A DNA stretch of 64,000 bases from Paraburkholderia sp. BL21I4N1 (GCF_002973525.1 NZ_PVEN01000001.1:1364001-1428000); one strand, 5' to 3'. Positions 19,138-29,009 are shown, numbered from the stretch's first letter. A program made the numbers and translations. The notes: generated from the letters alone by a model not told the origin.

Positions 19138-20730
19138 ATGCTTGATGCCAATCTCAAGACTCAGTTGAAAACGTACCTCGAAAAGGTTAGTAACCCTATC
19201 GAGATCGTCGCGTCGCTCGACGACAGCGCAAAATCGCAAGAGCTGCTGGCATTGCTGAACGATATCGCGACGCTGTCGGAACGCGTCACCGTGATCGAAC
19301 GTCGCGGCGACAGCGAGCGCAAGCCGTCGTTCTCGATCGGCAACCCGGGCAAGGAAACGGGCATCCGTTTCGCCGGCATTCCGATGGGGCATGAATTCAC
19401 GTCGCTCGTGCTGGCGCTGCTGCAGGTGGGCGGCCATCCGGTCAAACTCGAGGATTCGGTCATCGAACAGATCCGCAATCTCGACGGCGACTATCAATTC
19501 GAAACGTATTTTTCGCTGTCATGCCAGAACTGCCCGGAAGTCGTCCAGGCGCTGAACGTGATGGCGTTGATCAACCCGCGCATCCGCCACGTGGCGATCG
19601 ACGGTGCGCTGTTCCAGAACGAAGTCGAAGCGCGCCAGATCATGGCGGTACCGACCATGTTCATGAACGGCGAAGTGTTCGGCCAGGGCCGCAGCGGCGT
19701 GAAGGAAATTCTCGCCAAACTCGACACCAATGCCGGTGCGCGGGCTGCGAAGGAACTGGAAAAGAAGCCGGTGTTCGACACGCTGATCGTCGGCGGCGGA
19801 CCGGCGGGTGCGGCAGCGGCGATTTACTCGGCGCGCAAGGGGATTGTGACCGGCGTCGTGGCGGAACGCTTCGGCGGCCAGGTGCTCGATACGCTGGCCA
19901 TCGAAAACTTCGTCTCGGTCACGGAAACCGAGGGGCCGAAGTTCGCCACGGCGCTCGAACAGCACGTCAAGACGTATGAAGTCGACATCATGGACGTGCA
20001 GCGCGCCGAAGCGCTGATCCCGGGCCGCATCAACGAAGTGCGCCTGGCCAACGGCGCGGTGCTCAAGGCGAAGACCATCATTCTGGCGACGGGTGCGCGC
20101 TGGCGCGAAATCAACGTGCCGGGCGAGCGTGAGTACCGCAATCACGGCGTGGCGTACTGCCCGCATTGCGATGGTCCGCTGTTCAAGGGCAAGCGCGTCG
20201 CGGTGATCGGCGGCGGCAATTCGGGTGTCGAAGCGGCTATCGACCTTGCCGGGATCGTGCGTGAAGTGACGCTGTTCGAATTCGGCGCCACGCTGCGTGC
20301 CGACGAAGTGCTGCAACGCAAGCTGCGCAGCCTGGCCAACGTGACGATCGTCACGCAGGCACAGACCACGGAAATCACCGGCGACGGCAAGAAGGTCAAC
20401 GGTCTGGTCTATAAGGATCTGCGTTCGGACGAAGTGAAAACGATCGAACTCGAAGGCGTATTCGTGCAGATCGGTCTCGTGCCGAACACCGAGTGGCTCA
20501 AGGGCACGGTCGAGCTGTCGAAGCACGGCGAGATCGTGGTCGACGCCCGCGGCGCGACGTCGGTGCCGGGCGTGTTCGCCGCGGGCGACGTCACCACTGT
20601 GCCGTTCAAGCAGATCGTGATTGCGGTGGGCGAGGGCGCGAAGGCATCGCTGAGCGCTTTTGATCACCTGATCCGTCATAGCGAAGAGCTCGAGGCGGTG
20701 AGTGAGGTCGAGGCGGAAGCGGCGGTCTGA
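19138..20730 (+). CDS. ahpF: Alkyl hydroperoxide reductase subunit F
   Basis: The start at ATG 19138 matches the usual AhpF N-terminus; an upstream in-frame start at 19087 adds 17 unlikely residues. The 530-residue protein has an N-terminal double thioredoxin-fold domain with redox CxxC in SCQNCPEVV (about residue 129). The thioredoxin reductase-like part has FAD motif [14 protein letters not shown] motif [11 protein letters not shown] and the second CxxC in YCPHCDGP. It moves electrons from NADH to AhpC. It is followed by a strong terminator at 20760, closing the ahpCF unit. Confidence 0.97.
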   Translation: MLDANLKTQLKTYLEKVSNPIEIVASLDDSAKSQELLALLNDIATLSERVTVIERRGDSERKPSFSIGNPGKETGIRFAGIPMGHEFTSLVLALLQVGGHPVKLEDSVIEQIRNLDGDYQFETYFSLSCQNCPEVVQALNVMALINPRIRHVAIDGALFQNEVEARQIMAVPTMFMNGEVFGQGRSGVKEILAKLDTNAGARAAKELEKKPVFDTLIVGGGPAGAAAAIYSARKGIVTGVVAERFGGQVLDTLAIENFVSVTETEGPKFATALEQHVKTYEVDIMDVQRAEALIPGRINEVRLANGAVLKAKTIILATGARWREINVPGEREYRNHGVAYCPHCDGPLFKGKRVAVIGGGNSGVEAAIDLAGIVREVTLFEFGATLRADEVLQRKLRSLANVTIVTQAQTTEITGDGKKVNGLVYKDLRSDEVKTIELEGVFVQIGLVPNTEWLKGTVELSKHGEIVVDARGATSVPGVFAAGDVTTVPFKQIVIAVGEGAKASLSAFDHLIRHSEELEAVSEVEAEAAV

Positions 20731-20759
20731 CGGTGGCGTGAGGTTGGATGAGTGGTGCG

Positions 20760-20784
20760 CGGCGGCCTTCGGGCCGCCGTTTTT
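20760..20784 (+). terminator. Rho-independent terminator after ahpF
   Basis: CGGCGGCC-TTCG-GGCCGCCG stem-loop (8 bp stem) is followed directly by TTTTT. It is about 30 bp after the ahpF stop. The following stretch to alkB at 21133 (about 350 bp) must hold the alkB promoter; nothing else stands out. Confidence 0.9.
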
Positions 20785-21132
20785 GTTTGGAGGATTGGGT
20801 TCGTCTTGCCAGGACGAATCGTTTTCGCACCCGCTCGCGCGTAGTTTGCGGTGCGATCACCTGAACCCGGGCAATCGCGGCCAGGCGGCAGCACCTCGCA
20901 CTTACCAGCCCATAACCTCCTTCCCAAACACCCGTTTCATTCATCCGCTCGACCCCGCGTCAACAAGCCTCGTCGACCGTTGCGCTGTTTGGAGACTCCC
21001 ACCTGGCTCAATTCCTTGGCGATCTCACGCTCCAGGCCATATAAATCTGAAAGTCGGAAAAAGTCCTGCCGACCTGTGCGCCGGCCATCGGGCCATACGC
21101 GCACAAGCGCGACATAAAAAAGGAGGGAGACA

Positions 21133-22287
21133 ATGGCAACATCGCAAGCGGCCCCCGCGCGGTGGGTCGACGGCAAACGCTATTTATGGCTGCTCGGCGC
21201 GCTCACGATCACGTTGCCGCTGCATGCCGCGAATCTGGCATTGCAAACCGGTTGGCATATTTTCTGGTGGTTCGGTCCGATCTTCGTGTTCGGCATCATC
21301 CCGCTGCTCGACTATCTGATCGGCGACGATCCCAGCAACCCGCCCGAGGATGTCGTCCCGACGCTCGAGCGTGAGCGCTATTACCGGCGCGTCGTTTATC
21401 TCGCCACGTTCATCGAATACGTGTCGTTCTTCGGCGCGGTGTGGATTGTCGGCACGCACGCCCTGACGTGGTACGACTATCTCGGCTTCGCGCTGTCGCT
21501 GGGCGCGGCGACCGGCGTGTCGATCAACACGGCGCATGAACTCGGCCACAAAACCGATCGTTTCGAGCGCTGGCTTGCCAAAATCACGCTGGCGCCGGCC
21601 TGCTACGGGCATTTCTTCGTCGAACACAATCGCGGACATCATGTGCGGGTGGCGACGCCGCCCGATCCCGCCAGCGCCCGCTACGGCGAATCGTTCTGGG
21701 CGTTCCTGCCGCGCACGGTGTTCGGCAGTATCGCGTCCGCCTGGCGGCTCGAAAAACACCGTCTCGAACGGCTCGGCAAATCACCGTGGACGTGGCGCAA
21801 TGAAGTCCTGCATTCGTGGGCGATGACGGCGGTGCTGTGGGGCGGCCTGATCGCGCTGTTCGGCAAGACGATCGTTCCGTTCCTGGTGATCCAGGCGATG
21901 TACGGTGCGTCGCTGCTCGAAGTGGTCAATTATCTGGAGCACTACGGCCTGGGTCGCAAGCAACTCGCGAGCGGCCGTTACGAGCGCTGCCAGCCGCAGC
22001 ACTCGTGGAACAGTAACCGTATCGTGACAAATCTGTTTCTGTACCAGTTGCAGCGTCACGCCGATCATCACGCGAATCCGACGCGCTCGTATCAGGCACT
22101 ACGGCATTTCGACGGCGCGCCGCAATTACCGTCCGGCTATGCCACGATGATCATGTTCGCGTACGTGCCACCGTTGTGGTTCCGTGTGATGAACCCGCGC
22201 GTCGTCGCGCATTATCACGGCGACATGGCGCAGTCGAATATTCGTCCTGCGATCCGCGAGCGGGTGCTGGCGCAATTCGCGGGGTAG
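21133..22287 (+). CDS. alkB: Alkane 1-monooxygenase
   Basis: The 384-residue membrane protein has six predicted helices and all histidine boxes of AlkB: HELGHK, EHNRGHH and LQRHADHH, plus the alkane-hydroxylase motif NYLEHYGL. These bind the non-heme di-iron centre that hydroxylates terminal carbons of medium-chain alkanes. AAGGAGGGAGAC precedes the ATG. The electron donors rubredoxin and rubredoxin reductase are not encoded in this window, and alkB is closed by its own terminator, so they must come from elsewhere. The similar xylM group is less likely given the alkB-type boxes. Confidence 0.94.
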   Translation: MATSQAAPARWVDGKRYLWLLGALTITLPLHAANLALQTGWHIFWWFGPIFVFGIIPLLDYLIGDDPSNPPEDVVPTLERERYYRRVVYLATFIEYVSFFGAVWIVGTHALTWYDYLGFALSLGAATGVSINTAHELGHKTDRFERWLAKITLAPACYGHFFVEHNRGHHVRVATPPDPASARYGESFWAFLPRTVFGSIASAWRLEKHRLERLGKSPWTWRNEVLHSWAMTAVLWGGLIALFGKTIVPFLVIQAMYGASLLEVVNYLEHYGLGRKQLASGRYERCQPQHSWNSNRIVTNLFLYQLQRHADHHANPTRSYQALRHFDGAPQLPSGYATMIMFAYVPPLWFRVMNPRVVAHYHGDMAQSNIRPAIRERVLAQFAG

Positions 22288-22300
22288 TCGGCAACACGGA

Positions 22301-22336
22301 AAAAGCCGCCCGGTCAGTTCACCGGGCGGCTTTTTT
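22301..22336. terminator. Bidirectional terminator between alkB and doxX
   Basis: GCCGCCCGGT-CAGTTC-ACCGGGCGGC is a perfect 10-bp stem flanked by A5 on the left and T6 on the right, so it can end transcription from both convergent genes. Confidence 0.92.
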
Positions 22337-22369
22337 ATCGACGAACCAACTTACAACAGCAACCCGCAC

Positions 22370-22783
22370 TTACCGCCGATCGATCGAATACTTGCCCGCG
22401 CCGGTCACAACCAGTAACAGCAAACCGCCGATGATGCTGATGTTCTTATAGAAGTGGATCATGTTGTCGTACTGCATGGCGCCGGTCATGTTCCAGTAGT
22501 GGTGGCCGATAATCGCGGTGCCGAGCGTATAGACGGCGAGCAGCAGCGCAAGCGGCCGGGTAAGGAAGCCGAGCAGCAGCGCGACACCCACGACGAACTC
22601 CATCACCACGGCGATCACCGCCGACAATTCGGGCACCGGCGCGCCGCTCGACGTCATATAAGCGACCGTGCCGGAAAAGCCGGTCAGCTTCGACCAGCCG
22701 AACATCACGAACAGCACCATCAACAGCACACGGGCGACGAGAATGATCCCGTCTTTCTGGTTTTCAAATAGTGTGTAGCGCAT
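22370..22783 (-). CDS. DoxX family membrane protein
   Basis: The 137-residue protein begins at ATG 22783 and has four hydrophobic segments with the DoxX pattern: VARVLLMVLFVMFGWSKL at the start, then GAPVPELSAVIAVVMEFVVG and LLGFLTRPLALLLAVYTL. DoxX proteins are inner-membrane, often redox or stress linked, and some partner with SodA/thioredoxin-like systems. It is downstream of the pirin gene on the same strand (92 bp), so they probably form an operon divergent from the LysR gene at 23734. The specific activity is unknown. Confidence 0.87.
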   Translation of the reverse strand: MRYTLFENQKDGIILVARVLLMVLFVMFGWSKLTGFSGTVAYMTSSGAPVPELSAVIAVVMEFVVGVALLLGFLTRPLALLLAVYTLGTAIIGHHYWNMTGAMQYDNMIHFYKNISIIGGLLLLVVTGAGKYSIDRR

Positions 22784-22875
22784 GATTTTTCTCGATTCAA
22801 ATTTTGAAAGCAGGGAAGTGAGGCGGCTCGCCGCCAACGCGTCGGCGAGCTGCCCTTAACAAACCGTGATGCGAC

Positions 22876-23601
22876 TCAAGCCCACAGTGCCGACGTTTCG
22901 ATGTTCCGCAAATCGAACACCAGCACTTCGGCATCCTGACCGTGCGTGAAGGTTAGCGACTTTTCATCGCGCACTCGCGCACCATCGCCCTCGCCGAACT
23001 CGACGCCGTTCACCGTCACGCTGCCGCGCGCTACGTGAATATACGCATAACGCTCGCTGCCCAACTCGAGCCGAGCCGTTTCGTCGCCATCGAACAAACC
23101 GGCGTAGACCCGCGCGTCCTGCTGCAACTCCAGCGAGCCGTCCGCGCCGTCCGGCGACATCACGAGGCGCAGCACACCGCGCTTTTCTTCCGCGCTGAAG
23201 TGGCGTTGCTGATAACGCGGCGCCGCACCGTTCTTCGACGGTGCGATCCAGATTTGCATGAAGTGCACCGGATCGGTCTTCGAGTGGTTGTATTCACTGT
23301 GCGCCACGCCGGTTCCCGCGCTCATCAACTGAATGTCGCCAGGCACGATCACCGATCCCGTGCCCATCGTGTCCTTATGTTCGAGCGCACCTTCCAGCAC
23401 GTACGAAAAGATTTCCATGTCGCGGTGCGGGTGCTTGCCGAAACCTTGAGCGGGGGCGACACGGTCGTCGTTGATGACGAGCAGGTCGGAGAAGCCGTTC
23501 TGCTTCGGATCATGGTAGCTCGCGAAGGAAAACGTATGACGCGAGCTAAGCCAGCCGTGTTCTGCGCGGCCGCGTTGATTGGCGTGTCTGATATCGAGCA
23601 T
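22876..23601 (-). CDS. Pirin family protein (quercetin 2,3-dioxygenase-like bicupin)
   Basis: The start at ATG 23601 follows AAGGAGAACAACC. The 241-residue protein has the pirin N-terminal cupin with metal ligands in HPHRDMEIFSYVLEG and HSEYNHSK, then a second cupin (about 150-240). It resembles YhaK/YhhW-type pirins, some of which act as quercetinases and others as redox sensors. It is likely co-transcribed with doxX and controlled by the divergent LysR protein. Further upstream starts in the frame would run into the intergenic promoter and are disfavoured. Confidence 0.9.
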   Translation of the reverse strand: MLDIRHANQRGRAEHGWLSSRHTFSFASYHDPKQNGFSDLLVINDDRVAPAQGFGKHPHRDMEIFSYVLEGALEHKDTMGTGSVIVPGDIQLMSAGTGVAHSEYNHSKTDPVHFMQIWIAPSKNGAAPRYQQRHFSAEEKRGVLRLVMSPDGADGSLELQQDARVYAGLFDGDETARLELGSERYAYIHVARGSVTVNGVEFGEGDGARVRDEKSLTFTHGQDAEVLVFDLRNIETSALWA

Positions 23602-23733
23602 GGTTGTTCTCCTTGGGTTTGTGCGATCCGGCCAGTGGTTGGTCCGCGATCCATGAACAGCAGTGTAGGTCAATCCAGATCGTTATAATCGAAGTGAAAT
23701 AGGAAACACTGTCACCAAGGAGTGGACAATAAG

Positions 23734-24624
23734 ATGCAACTCGACGACATGCGAATTTTCGTCGCGACGGTGGACGCGCATAACTTCACGGCGGCAGCCC
23801 ACCGTCTGTCGCTGTCGAAGCAGTTTGTGAGCCGCCGCGTGATGGCGCTGGAGGAAACGCTCGGCGTGCAATTGCTGATCCGCAATACCCGCAAGCTGGC
23901 GGTGACCGAGCTCGGCCAGGAGTTTTATGAACGCGCGACGCGGATTCTGGGCGAAGTGGACGACGCCGAGCAGGCCATGTCGCGGCAGCGTGCCGGCCCG
24001 CGCGGGCTGCTGCGGGTGAGTGCGCCGATGTCGTTCGGCATGATGCATCTGTCGCCGCTGCTGGCGTTGTTTCTGCGCGAGCACGACGAAGTGCGCTTCG
24101 ACATGGAATTGAGCGACCGTACCGTCGACGTGGTCGGCGAAGGGTTCGACATGGCGATCCGGATCGGCACGTTGGCGGATTCCACGCTGATCGCGCAAAA
24201 ACTCGCGGACGTCAGGATGGTGGCGTGTTGCAGTCCGGGCTATCTGCGGCGCCGTGGCGCGCCCACCGTGCCGGCGGATCTGGCGCGGCATTCCTGCCTG
24301 CTGTACGGACATGGCGGTACGGTGAGCTGGGAGTTTGCGATAGAGGGCACGCTGAAAAGCGTCGAAGTGCGCGGGCCGCTGCGCGCCAATAACGGCGACC
24401 TGATTCGCGACGCGGCGGTGGCCGGGCTCGGCATCGTGCGGCTACCGGACTTCATCGTCGCCGACGCGCTCAAAAGTGGTTTGCTCGTCACGGTGCTCGA
24501 CGAATTCATGCCCGCCGCGACCCGCGTTTATGCGGTGTATCCGCAGCATCGGCAAAGCTCCCCCACGATCCGAACGTTCGTCGAGTTCCTGAGGGAGCAT
24601 TTGCGCAAGCGCCTTGCGGCGTGA
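23734..24624 (+). CDS. LysR-family transcriptional regulator (CrgA/DmlR subgroup)
   Basis: AAGGAG at 23717 fits the ATG at 23734 better than the GTG at 23722, which overlaps it. The 296-residue protein has the N-terminal winged helix (FTAAAHRLSLSKQFVSRRVM) and an effector domain starting near GLLRVSAPMSFGM, typical of the CrgA-like subgroup. It is divergent from pirin-doxX, whose operon it probably controls in response to a reactive or electrophilic signal; that last point is inferred from the partner genes. Confidence 0.9.
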   Translation: MQLDDMRIFVATVDAHNFTAAAHRLSLSKQFVSRRVMALEETLGVQLLIRNTRKLAVTELGQEFYERATRILGEVDDAEQAMSRQRAGPRGLLRVSAPMSFGMMHLSPLLALFLREHDEVRFDMELSDRTVDVVGEGFDMAIRIGTLADSTLIAQKLADVRMVACCSPGYLRRRGAPTVPADLARHSCLLYGHGGTVSWEFAIEGTLKSVEVRGPLRANNGDLIRDAAVAGLGIVRLPDFIVADALKSGLLVTVLDEFMPAATRVYAVYPQHRQSSPTIRTFVEFLREHLRKRLAA

Positions 24625-24626
24625 GC

Positions 24627-25643
24627 CTAGCCGTTGCGGAAGATGAAGCTATAACCGTTCAGCGCCGGCACGCCGCCCAGGTGCGCGTACAGCACGCGCG
24701 AGCCTGCCGGAAACTCGCCGTTGCGGACCATCTCGATCATGCCGTGCATCGATTTACCCTCATACACCGGGTCGGTCAGCACGCCTTCCAGACGCGCGCA
24801 TAGCCGGATTGCTTCCAGCGTGCCGTCGTTCGGCAGACCGTATTCCGGGCCGCCGAAGCGCTCGTCGAGCACCACATCCGCCGCGGTGATGTCGCGTTCC
24901 AGGCCGACCTGTTCCGCGGTCCGCCTGGCGATACGAGTGATCTGTTCGCGCGTCTGTGCAGGTTTTGCGGAGGCGTCGATGCCGATCACGCGTTCGGCGC
25001 GGCCGTCGGCGGCAAAGCCCACGATCATGCCGGCCTGCGTGCTGCCGGTCACGGAGCACACCACGACGTAGTCGAACTTGAAGCCCAATTCGGCTTCCTG
25101 CTGCCGGACTTCTTCGGCGAACCCGACAAAACCGAGCCCGCCCAGCGGATGGTCCGAGCAGCCGGCCGGAATCGCATACGGTTTGCCGCCCGCGGCGCGC
25201 ACGCTCTCCAGCGCGTCCTCCCAGCTCTTGCGAAAGCCAATGTCGAAGCCGTCCTCGACCAGACGCACGTCGGCGCCGAGAATGCGCGACATCTGGATGT
25301 TGCCGACGCGGTCGTACACGGCGTCCGAGTAGTTCACCCAGTTCTCCTGCACCAGCACGCACTTCATGCCGAGGTGCGCCGCGACCGCCGCCACCTGGCG
25401 CGTCTGGTTCGACTGAATCCCACCGATCGACACCAGCGTGTCGCACCCCTGCGCCAGCGCTTCGGGAATCAGATATTCGAGCTTGCGCGTCTTGTTGCCG
25501 CCGAACGCGAAACCGCTGTTGCAGTCTTCGCGCTTCGCATACAGATGCACGTTGCCGCCCAGGTGGTCGCTCAGCCGTTTGAGCGGCTGGATCGGCGTCG
25601 GCCCGAAAGTGAGCGGATAACGAGGGAATCGTTGCAGGTTCAT
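24627..25643 (-). CDS. acdS: 1-aminocyclopropane-1-carboxylate deaminase
   Basis: The 338-residue protein has exactly the length of proteobacterial ACC deaminase. The PLP lysine lies in [10 protein letters not shown] (Lys51), and the substrate-specificity tyrosine and glutamate in VYEGKSMHG near 294-295, which separates AcdS from D-cysteine desulfhydrases. It cleaves ACC, the plant ethylene precursor, into 2-oxobutyrate and ammonia in the cytoplasm. Divergent acdR upstream is its known Lrp-type regulator partner in this group. It suggests a plant-associated lifestyle. Confidence 0.96.
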   Translation of the reverse strand: MNLQRFPRYPLTFGPTPIQPLKRLSDHLGGNVHLYAKREDCNSGFAFGGNKTRKLEYLIPEALAQGCDTLVSIGGIQSNQTRQVAAVAAHLGMKCVLVQENWVNYSDAVYDRVGNIQMSRILGADVRLVEDGFDIGFRKSWEDALESVRAAGGKPYAIPAGCSDHPLGGLGFVGFAEEVRQQEAELGFKFDYVVVCSVTGSTQAGMIVGFAADGRAERVIGIDASAKPAQTREQITRIARRTAEQVGLERDITAADVVLDERFGGPEYGLPNDGTLEAIRLCARLEGVLTDPVYEGKSMHGMIEMVRNGEFPAGSRVLYAHLGGVPALNGYSFIFRNG

Positions 25644-25770
25644 GGCAGCTCCGTTGTCGGTGGTTTAGAGGCGGCCGGCAGCCCGGCGCGTCGACATACA
25701 TGGTAGGGAAAACCGTCTGAAATGAGCTTGCGAAATAAATGGCTTGGGCTTACTTTTAAAAATGGGAAGC

Positions 25771-25778
25771 AAAATTTT
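25771..25778. promoter_or_regulatory. AT-rich acdS-acdR intergenic region with AAAATTTT core
   Basis: The 162-bp gap between divergent acdS and acdR is markedly AT-rich for this genome and contains the palindrome AAAATTTT inside GCAAAATTTTC. This is the kind of site Lrp-type proteins bind. It is a candidate AcdR/Lrp box only. Confidence 0.35.
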
Positions 25779-25805
25779 CATTAATAAAAATCCGCCAATG
25801 AAATC

Positions 25806-26333
25806 ATGAGCGCAACAAAAGTTCGTCGCACGTCACAGGGGGGTGACCCCGCCACCGTCCAGACCGATCCCCTGCCGGCACTCGACCGTATCGATCGCGC
25901 GATCCTGCGGCAGTTGCAGACCGACGCGTCGATTTCGAACGTCGCGCTCGCGGCCAGAGTGAAGCTGAGCGCGCCGGCCTGCCTGCGGCGGGTCGAGCGG
26001 CTCAGGGAGTCGGGGCTGATCCGTGGGGTGGTCGCGCTGATCGATCCGAAGGCGGCGGGCGCGGGGATGCTGGTGATCATCGGAGTGGTGCTGGACCGGT
26101 CCACGCCGGAATCCTTCGCCGAGTTCGAGAAAGCGGCACAGAAGGTGGCCGGCTGCATGGAATGTCACGTCGTGACCGGCGAATTCGACTATTTCATGAC
26201 GATCCGCACGCGCGACAGCGACAGCTTCAACCGCCTGCACGCGGAACAGTTGCTGTATCTGCCGGGCGTCCGGCAAATCCGCTCGTTCATGGTGCTGAAG
26301 GAAATCCTGTCCACCACGAAATTTCCGCTGTAA
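25806..26333 (+). CDS. acdR: Lrp/AsnC-family regulator of ACC deaminase
   Basis: The 175-residue protein has an extended N-terminus, an Lrp-type helix-turn-helix (LDRIDRAILRQLQTDASISN...LAARVKLSAPACLRRVERL) and an AsnC effector domain (about 90-170) ending ...GVRQIRSFMVLKEI. It is divergent from acdS, the arrangement seen in Pseudomonas and Burkholderia, where AcdR activates acdS in response to ACC and is itself modulated by leucine. Function here is inferred from homology and position. Confidence 0.92.
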   Translation: MSATKVRRTSQGGDPATVQTDPLPALDRIDRAILRQLQTDASISNVALAARVKLSAPACLRRVERLRESGLIRGVVALIDPKAAGAGMLVIIGVVLDRSTPESFAEFEKAAQKVAGCMECHVVTGEFDYFMTIRTRDSDSFNRLHAEQLLYLPGVRQIRSFMVLKEILSTTKFPL

Positions 26334-26469
26334 GCGCCAGCGCTCGACAAAAAAGGCGAGCATGCTGTCATAAAAACCGAACTCGCACGACCAAGCATCG
26401 AGACCACCCACGGACGGCGCGACCCGCGCCTGAACGGGTGAACGGCACGGACTTTCCGGGGCGAACATC

Positions 26470-26985
26470 ATGACTTGCAACAGACGGACATTCTTCAGGT
26501 TTATCGGCGCGGCGTCGCTGGCCGGCGGCGCGGCGTCGATGTGGAGCGTGACCCGCGCGGCGGACAGCGGCGCGGCGGCGGCCTACGAGGTGTCGCACAG
26601 CGATGCCGAATGGCACAAGATGCTGAACGACGCGCAATACCGCATCCTGCGCGAAGCGGGCACCGAGCGCCCGTTCAGCAGCCCGCTGAACGACGAACAC
26701 CACGCCGGCACGTTCAGTTGCGCGGGCTGCAAGCTGCCGTTGTTTTCATCGAAGACCAAGTTCGATAGCGGCACCGGCTGGCCGAGCTTCTATCAGCCGC
26801 TCGACCGCGCGGTCATCACGCATACGGACAAGTCATTCGGCATGACGCGCGACGAGGTGCTGTGCCGGCGCTGCGGCAGCCACCTCGGCCACGTGTTCGA
26901 CGACGGCCCCAAACCGACCGGTCTGCGCTATTGCATGAACGGTCTGGCGTTGGCCTTTACGCCGGCATCGAACGGCGTGAGCTGA
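26470..26985 (+). CDS. msrB: Peptide methionine (R)-S-oxide reductase, Tat-exported
   Basis: The 171-residue protein begins with a Tat-type signal (NRRTFFRFIGAASLAGG). The MsrB domain follows: zinc cysteines in CAGC and CRRC, SGTGWPSF, and the catalytic RYCMNG near residue 155. It reduces methionine-R-sulfoxide. The Tat leader puts it in the periplasm, unlike the usual cytoplasmic form, and the next gene (19 bp downstream) encodes MsrA, also with an N-terminal export segment. The two form one operon repairing oxidised extracytoplasmic proteins. Confidence 0.93.
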   Translation: MTCNRRTFFRFIGAASLAGGAASMWSVTRAADSGAAAAYEVSHSDAEWHKMLNDAQYRILREAGTERPFSSPLNDEHHAGTFSCAGCKLPLFSSKTKFDSGTGWPSFYQPLDRAVITHTDKSFGMTRDEVLCRRCGSHLGHVFDDGPKPTGLRYCMNGLALAFTPASNGVS

Positions 26986-27004
26986 ACGGATCAGGACGGA
27001 CATC

Positions 27005-27751
27005 ATGAACTTCGAGACACGCATCACGACAGGCCGATCCGCGCGCTCGCGGCTGACTGCCATTTCGCTATCAATCGGTTTTGGCGCGCTGGCCTTGTTG
27101 CTGGCGCAACGAATGGCGTTTTCGTCGGAGACGGCGGTCGTGATTGCGCCGCCCGCGCTCGACGAACCGATCTCGGCCGCCACCGCGCACGAGGAAACCG
27201 CGGTGTTCGCGGGCGGCTGCTTCTGGGGCGTGCAGGGCGTGTTCCAGCACGTGCGCGGTGTGACCCGGGCAGTGTCGGGCTACTCGGGCGGTCAGCGCGA
27301 CACCGCGCAGTATGAGACGGTCAGCGGCGGCGAGACGGGCCACGCGGAATCGGTGCAGGTCACCTTCGATCCCAGCAAGGTGACGTATGGCCAGTTGCTG
27401 CAGGTGTATTTCTCGGTGATTCAGGACCCGACCCAGTTGAACCGGCAGGGGCCCGACAGCGGCACGCAATATCGCTCCGCGGTGTTTCCGCTGAACGACA
27501 CGCAGCGGCGCGTCGCGCAGAGCTATATCGCGCAACTCGACAAGGCCCATGTGTACCCGGCGCCGATCGTCACCCGCGCCGAGGCGTTCAAGGGCTTTTA
27601 TCCGGCTGAGTTCTATCACCAGAACTATCTGACCTTGCACCCGAACTCCGCGTATATCGCGCTCAACGATATGCCAAAGGTCGCCAATCTGAAGCGGCTG
27701 TTCCCGAATCTCTATCGCGACAAAGCCGTGCTCGTGGAAGCGGCGCAATAA
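27005..27751 (+). CDS. msrA: Peptide methionine (S)-S-oxide reductase, membrane-anchored or exported
   Basis: The 248-residue protein has a positively charged N-terminus and one hydrophobic segment (about residues 18-36), then the MsrA domain with catalytic motif GGCFWGVQGVF, followed by GETGHAESV and YHQNYL near the end. It reduces methionine-S-sulfoxide, complementing the R-specific MsrB encoded just upstream. Cytoplasmic MsrA proteins lack the leader, so this one acts outside the cytoplasm. It is followed by a terminator at 27781. Confidence 0.93.
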   Translation: MNFETRITTGRSARSRLTAISLSIGFGALALLLAQRMAFSSETAVVIAPPALDEPISAATAHEETAVFAGGCFWGVQGVFQHVRGVTRAVSGYSGGQRDTAQYETVSGGETGHAESVQVTFDPSKVTYGQLLQVYFSVIQDPTQLNRQGPDSGTQYRSAVFPLNDTQRRVAQSYIAQLDKAHVYPAPIVTRAEAFKGFYPAEFYHQNYLTLHPNSAYIALNDMPKVANLKRLFPNLYRDKAVLVEAAQ

Positions 27752-27780
27752 CGTCGCGCAGTTCGCGTACTTTTCCTGTC

Positions 27781-27820
27781 CGTCCGGCGCCGCAATGATG
27801 GTGCCGGACGTCTTTTTTTT
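27781..27820 (+). terminator. Rho-independent terminator after msrA
   Basis: CGTCCGGC[GCC]...GGTGCCGGACG forms a GC-rich stem followed by TCTTTTTTTT. It begins 29 bp after the msrA stop. Confidence 0.88.
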
Positions 27821-28112
27821 CGTTCCTCATCGTTGCCCCATCCCACCCGAGGCGGCTCTCCACACGCCAGGCCCGCATTTTGCACAAGCGTTCCCGTCGG
27901 CAAATCTTTCGTACGCCTTTGCTCGGACAAAAGCCCGTTTTACAGGGCCGAATACAACCGGGCAGTGCGTTTTGCCGGATAGTGCGTGTCGTTAGCTGAA
28001 AAAATTACATGCCGTGCGTAGCAATGCGGCGGTCGCCCACCGGTCCACGCCACCGCGGACCTCGGGCGAGAACATAACCCTCTTCGCGATACGCGAGAAT
28101 CGGAGGCTTCTG

Positions 28113-29009
28113 GTGTTGAACAGCCGTAGAAAGCGGATTGGCAAGCTCCGCAATAAACAAACAAGCATCGCGGCAACGTCTCTGGTGGCCGTGACCCTGG
28201 GCGGCATCTCCTTCCTGCCGGGTTCGGCGTTGGCGCAAACGCCTTCGCCGCTCAACGAATGGCAATACTCGGTCGGCATTCCGCTGCAGAAGATGTGGCA
28301 GCCGAATATCCCCGACTGGCAGGTGCGCCTCGGTTTGGCCTCGTCGTTCCAGCCGCGCTACGAGGGTTCGGACCGTTATCACGTGATGGGCGGCCCGAGC
28401 ATCGACGTGCGCTACAAGGACCTGTTCTTCCTGTCGAGCGGTGAAGGCTTCGGGGTCAATTTCGCGCAAGGGCCGAACTGGCGCGCCAGTCTTGCCGCCG
28501 TCTACGATCTCGGTCGACGCGCTCACGACGATCCTCAGGAACTGAACGGCCTCGGCAATATCAACGCGGCCCCCGGCGTCAAACTGGCCGGCGAATACGT
28601 GATCTCGAAAGATTTCCCGCTAGTGCTGCGCGCTGACGTGCGACGCTATTTCGGCGGCTCGAACGGTTGGACCGGCGACTTCGGCGCCTATATGCCCATG
28701 CCGGGCAGCACGAAGAAGTTCTTCTGGTTCGCCGGGCCGAATGTGTCGCTGGCGGACTCCACGTATATCAATAGCTGGTTCGGCGTGAATCAGAATCAGG
28801 CGGCGAAATCGCAGTACTCGCAATATCACGCGAGCGCGGGCTTCAAGTCGGTGGGCTTCGGCATCAGCGCGGTGTGGCTGTTCGACAAGCACTGGTTCGC
28901 GACCGCCGACGGCGCGTTCGAACAACTGGTGGGCAGTGCGGGGAACAGTCCGATCACGCATCGCAAGGCGAACGGCGTGGCGGATATTTCGATTAACTAC
29001 CGCTTCTGA
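28113..29009 (+). CDS. MipA/OmpV family outer-membrane protein
   Basis: GTG at 28113 is chosen as start because GGAGG lies 6 bp before it; an ATG at 28014 lies 99 bp upstream without a site. The 298-residue protein has a long signal peptide with a basic N-region and hydrophobic core SIAATSLVAVTLGGISFLPGSALAQ. It continues as a beta-barrel with alternating hydrophobic and aromatic strands and ends in ADISINYRF, an outer-membrane C-terminal phenylalanine signature. OmpV/MipA proteins are porin-like or scaffold for peptidoglycan enzymes; the specific role is unknown. Confidence 0.85.
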   Translation: MLNSRRKRIGKLRNKQTSIAATSLVAVTLGGISFLPGSALAQTPSPLNEWQYSVGIPLQKMWQPNIPDWQVRLGLASSFQPRYEGSDRYHVMGGPSIDVRYKDLFFLSSGEGFGVNFAQGPNWRASLAAVYDLGRRAHDDPQELNGLGNINAAPGVKLAGEYVISKDFPLVLRADVRRYFGGSNGWTGDFGAYMPMPGSTKKFFWFAGPNVSLADSTYINSWFGVNQNQAAKSQYSQYHASAGFKSVGFGISAVWLFDKHWFATADGAFEQLVGSAGNSPITHRKANGVADISINYRF

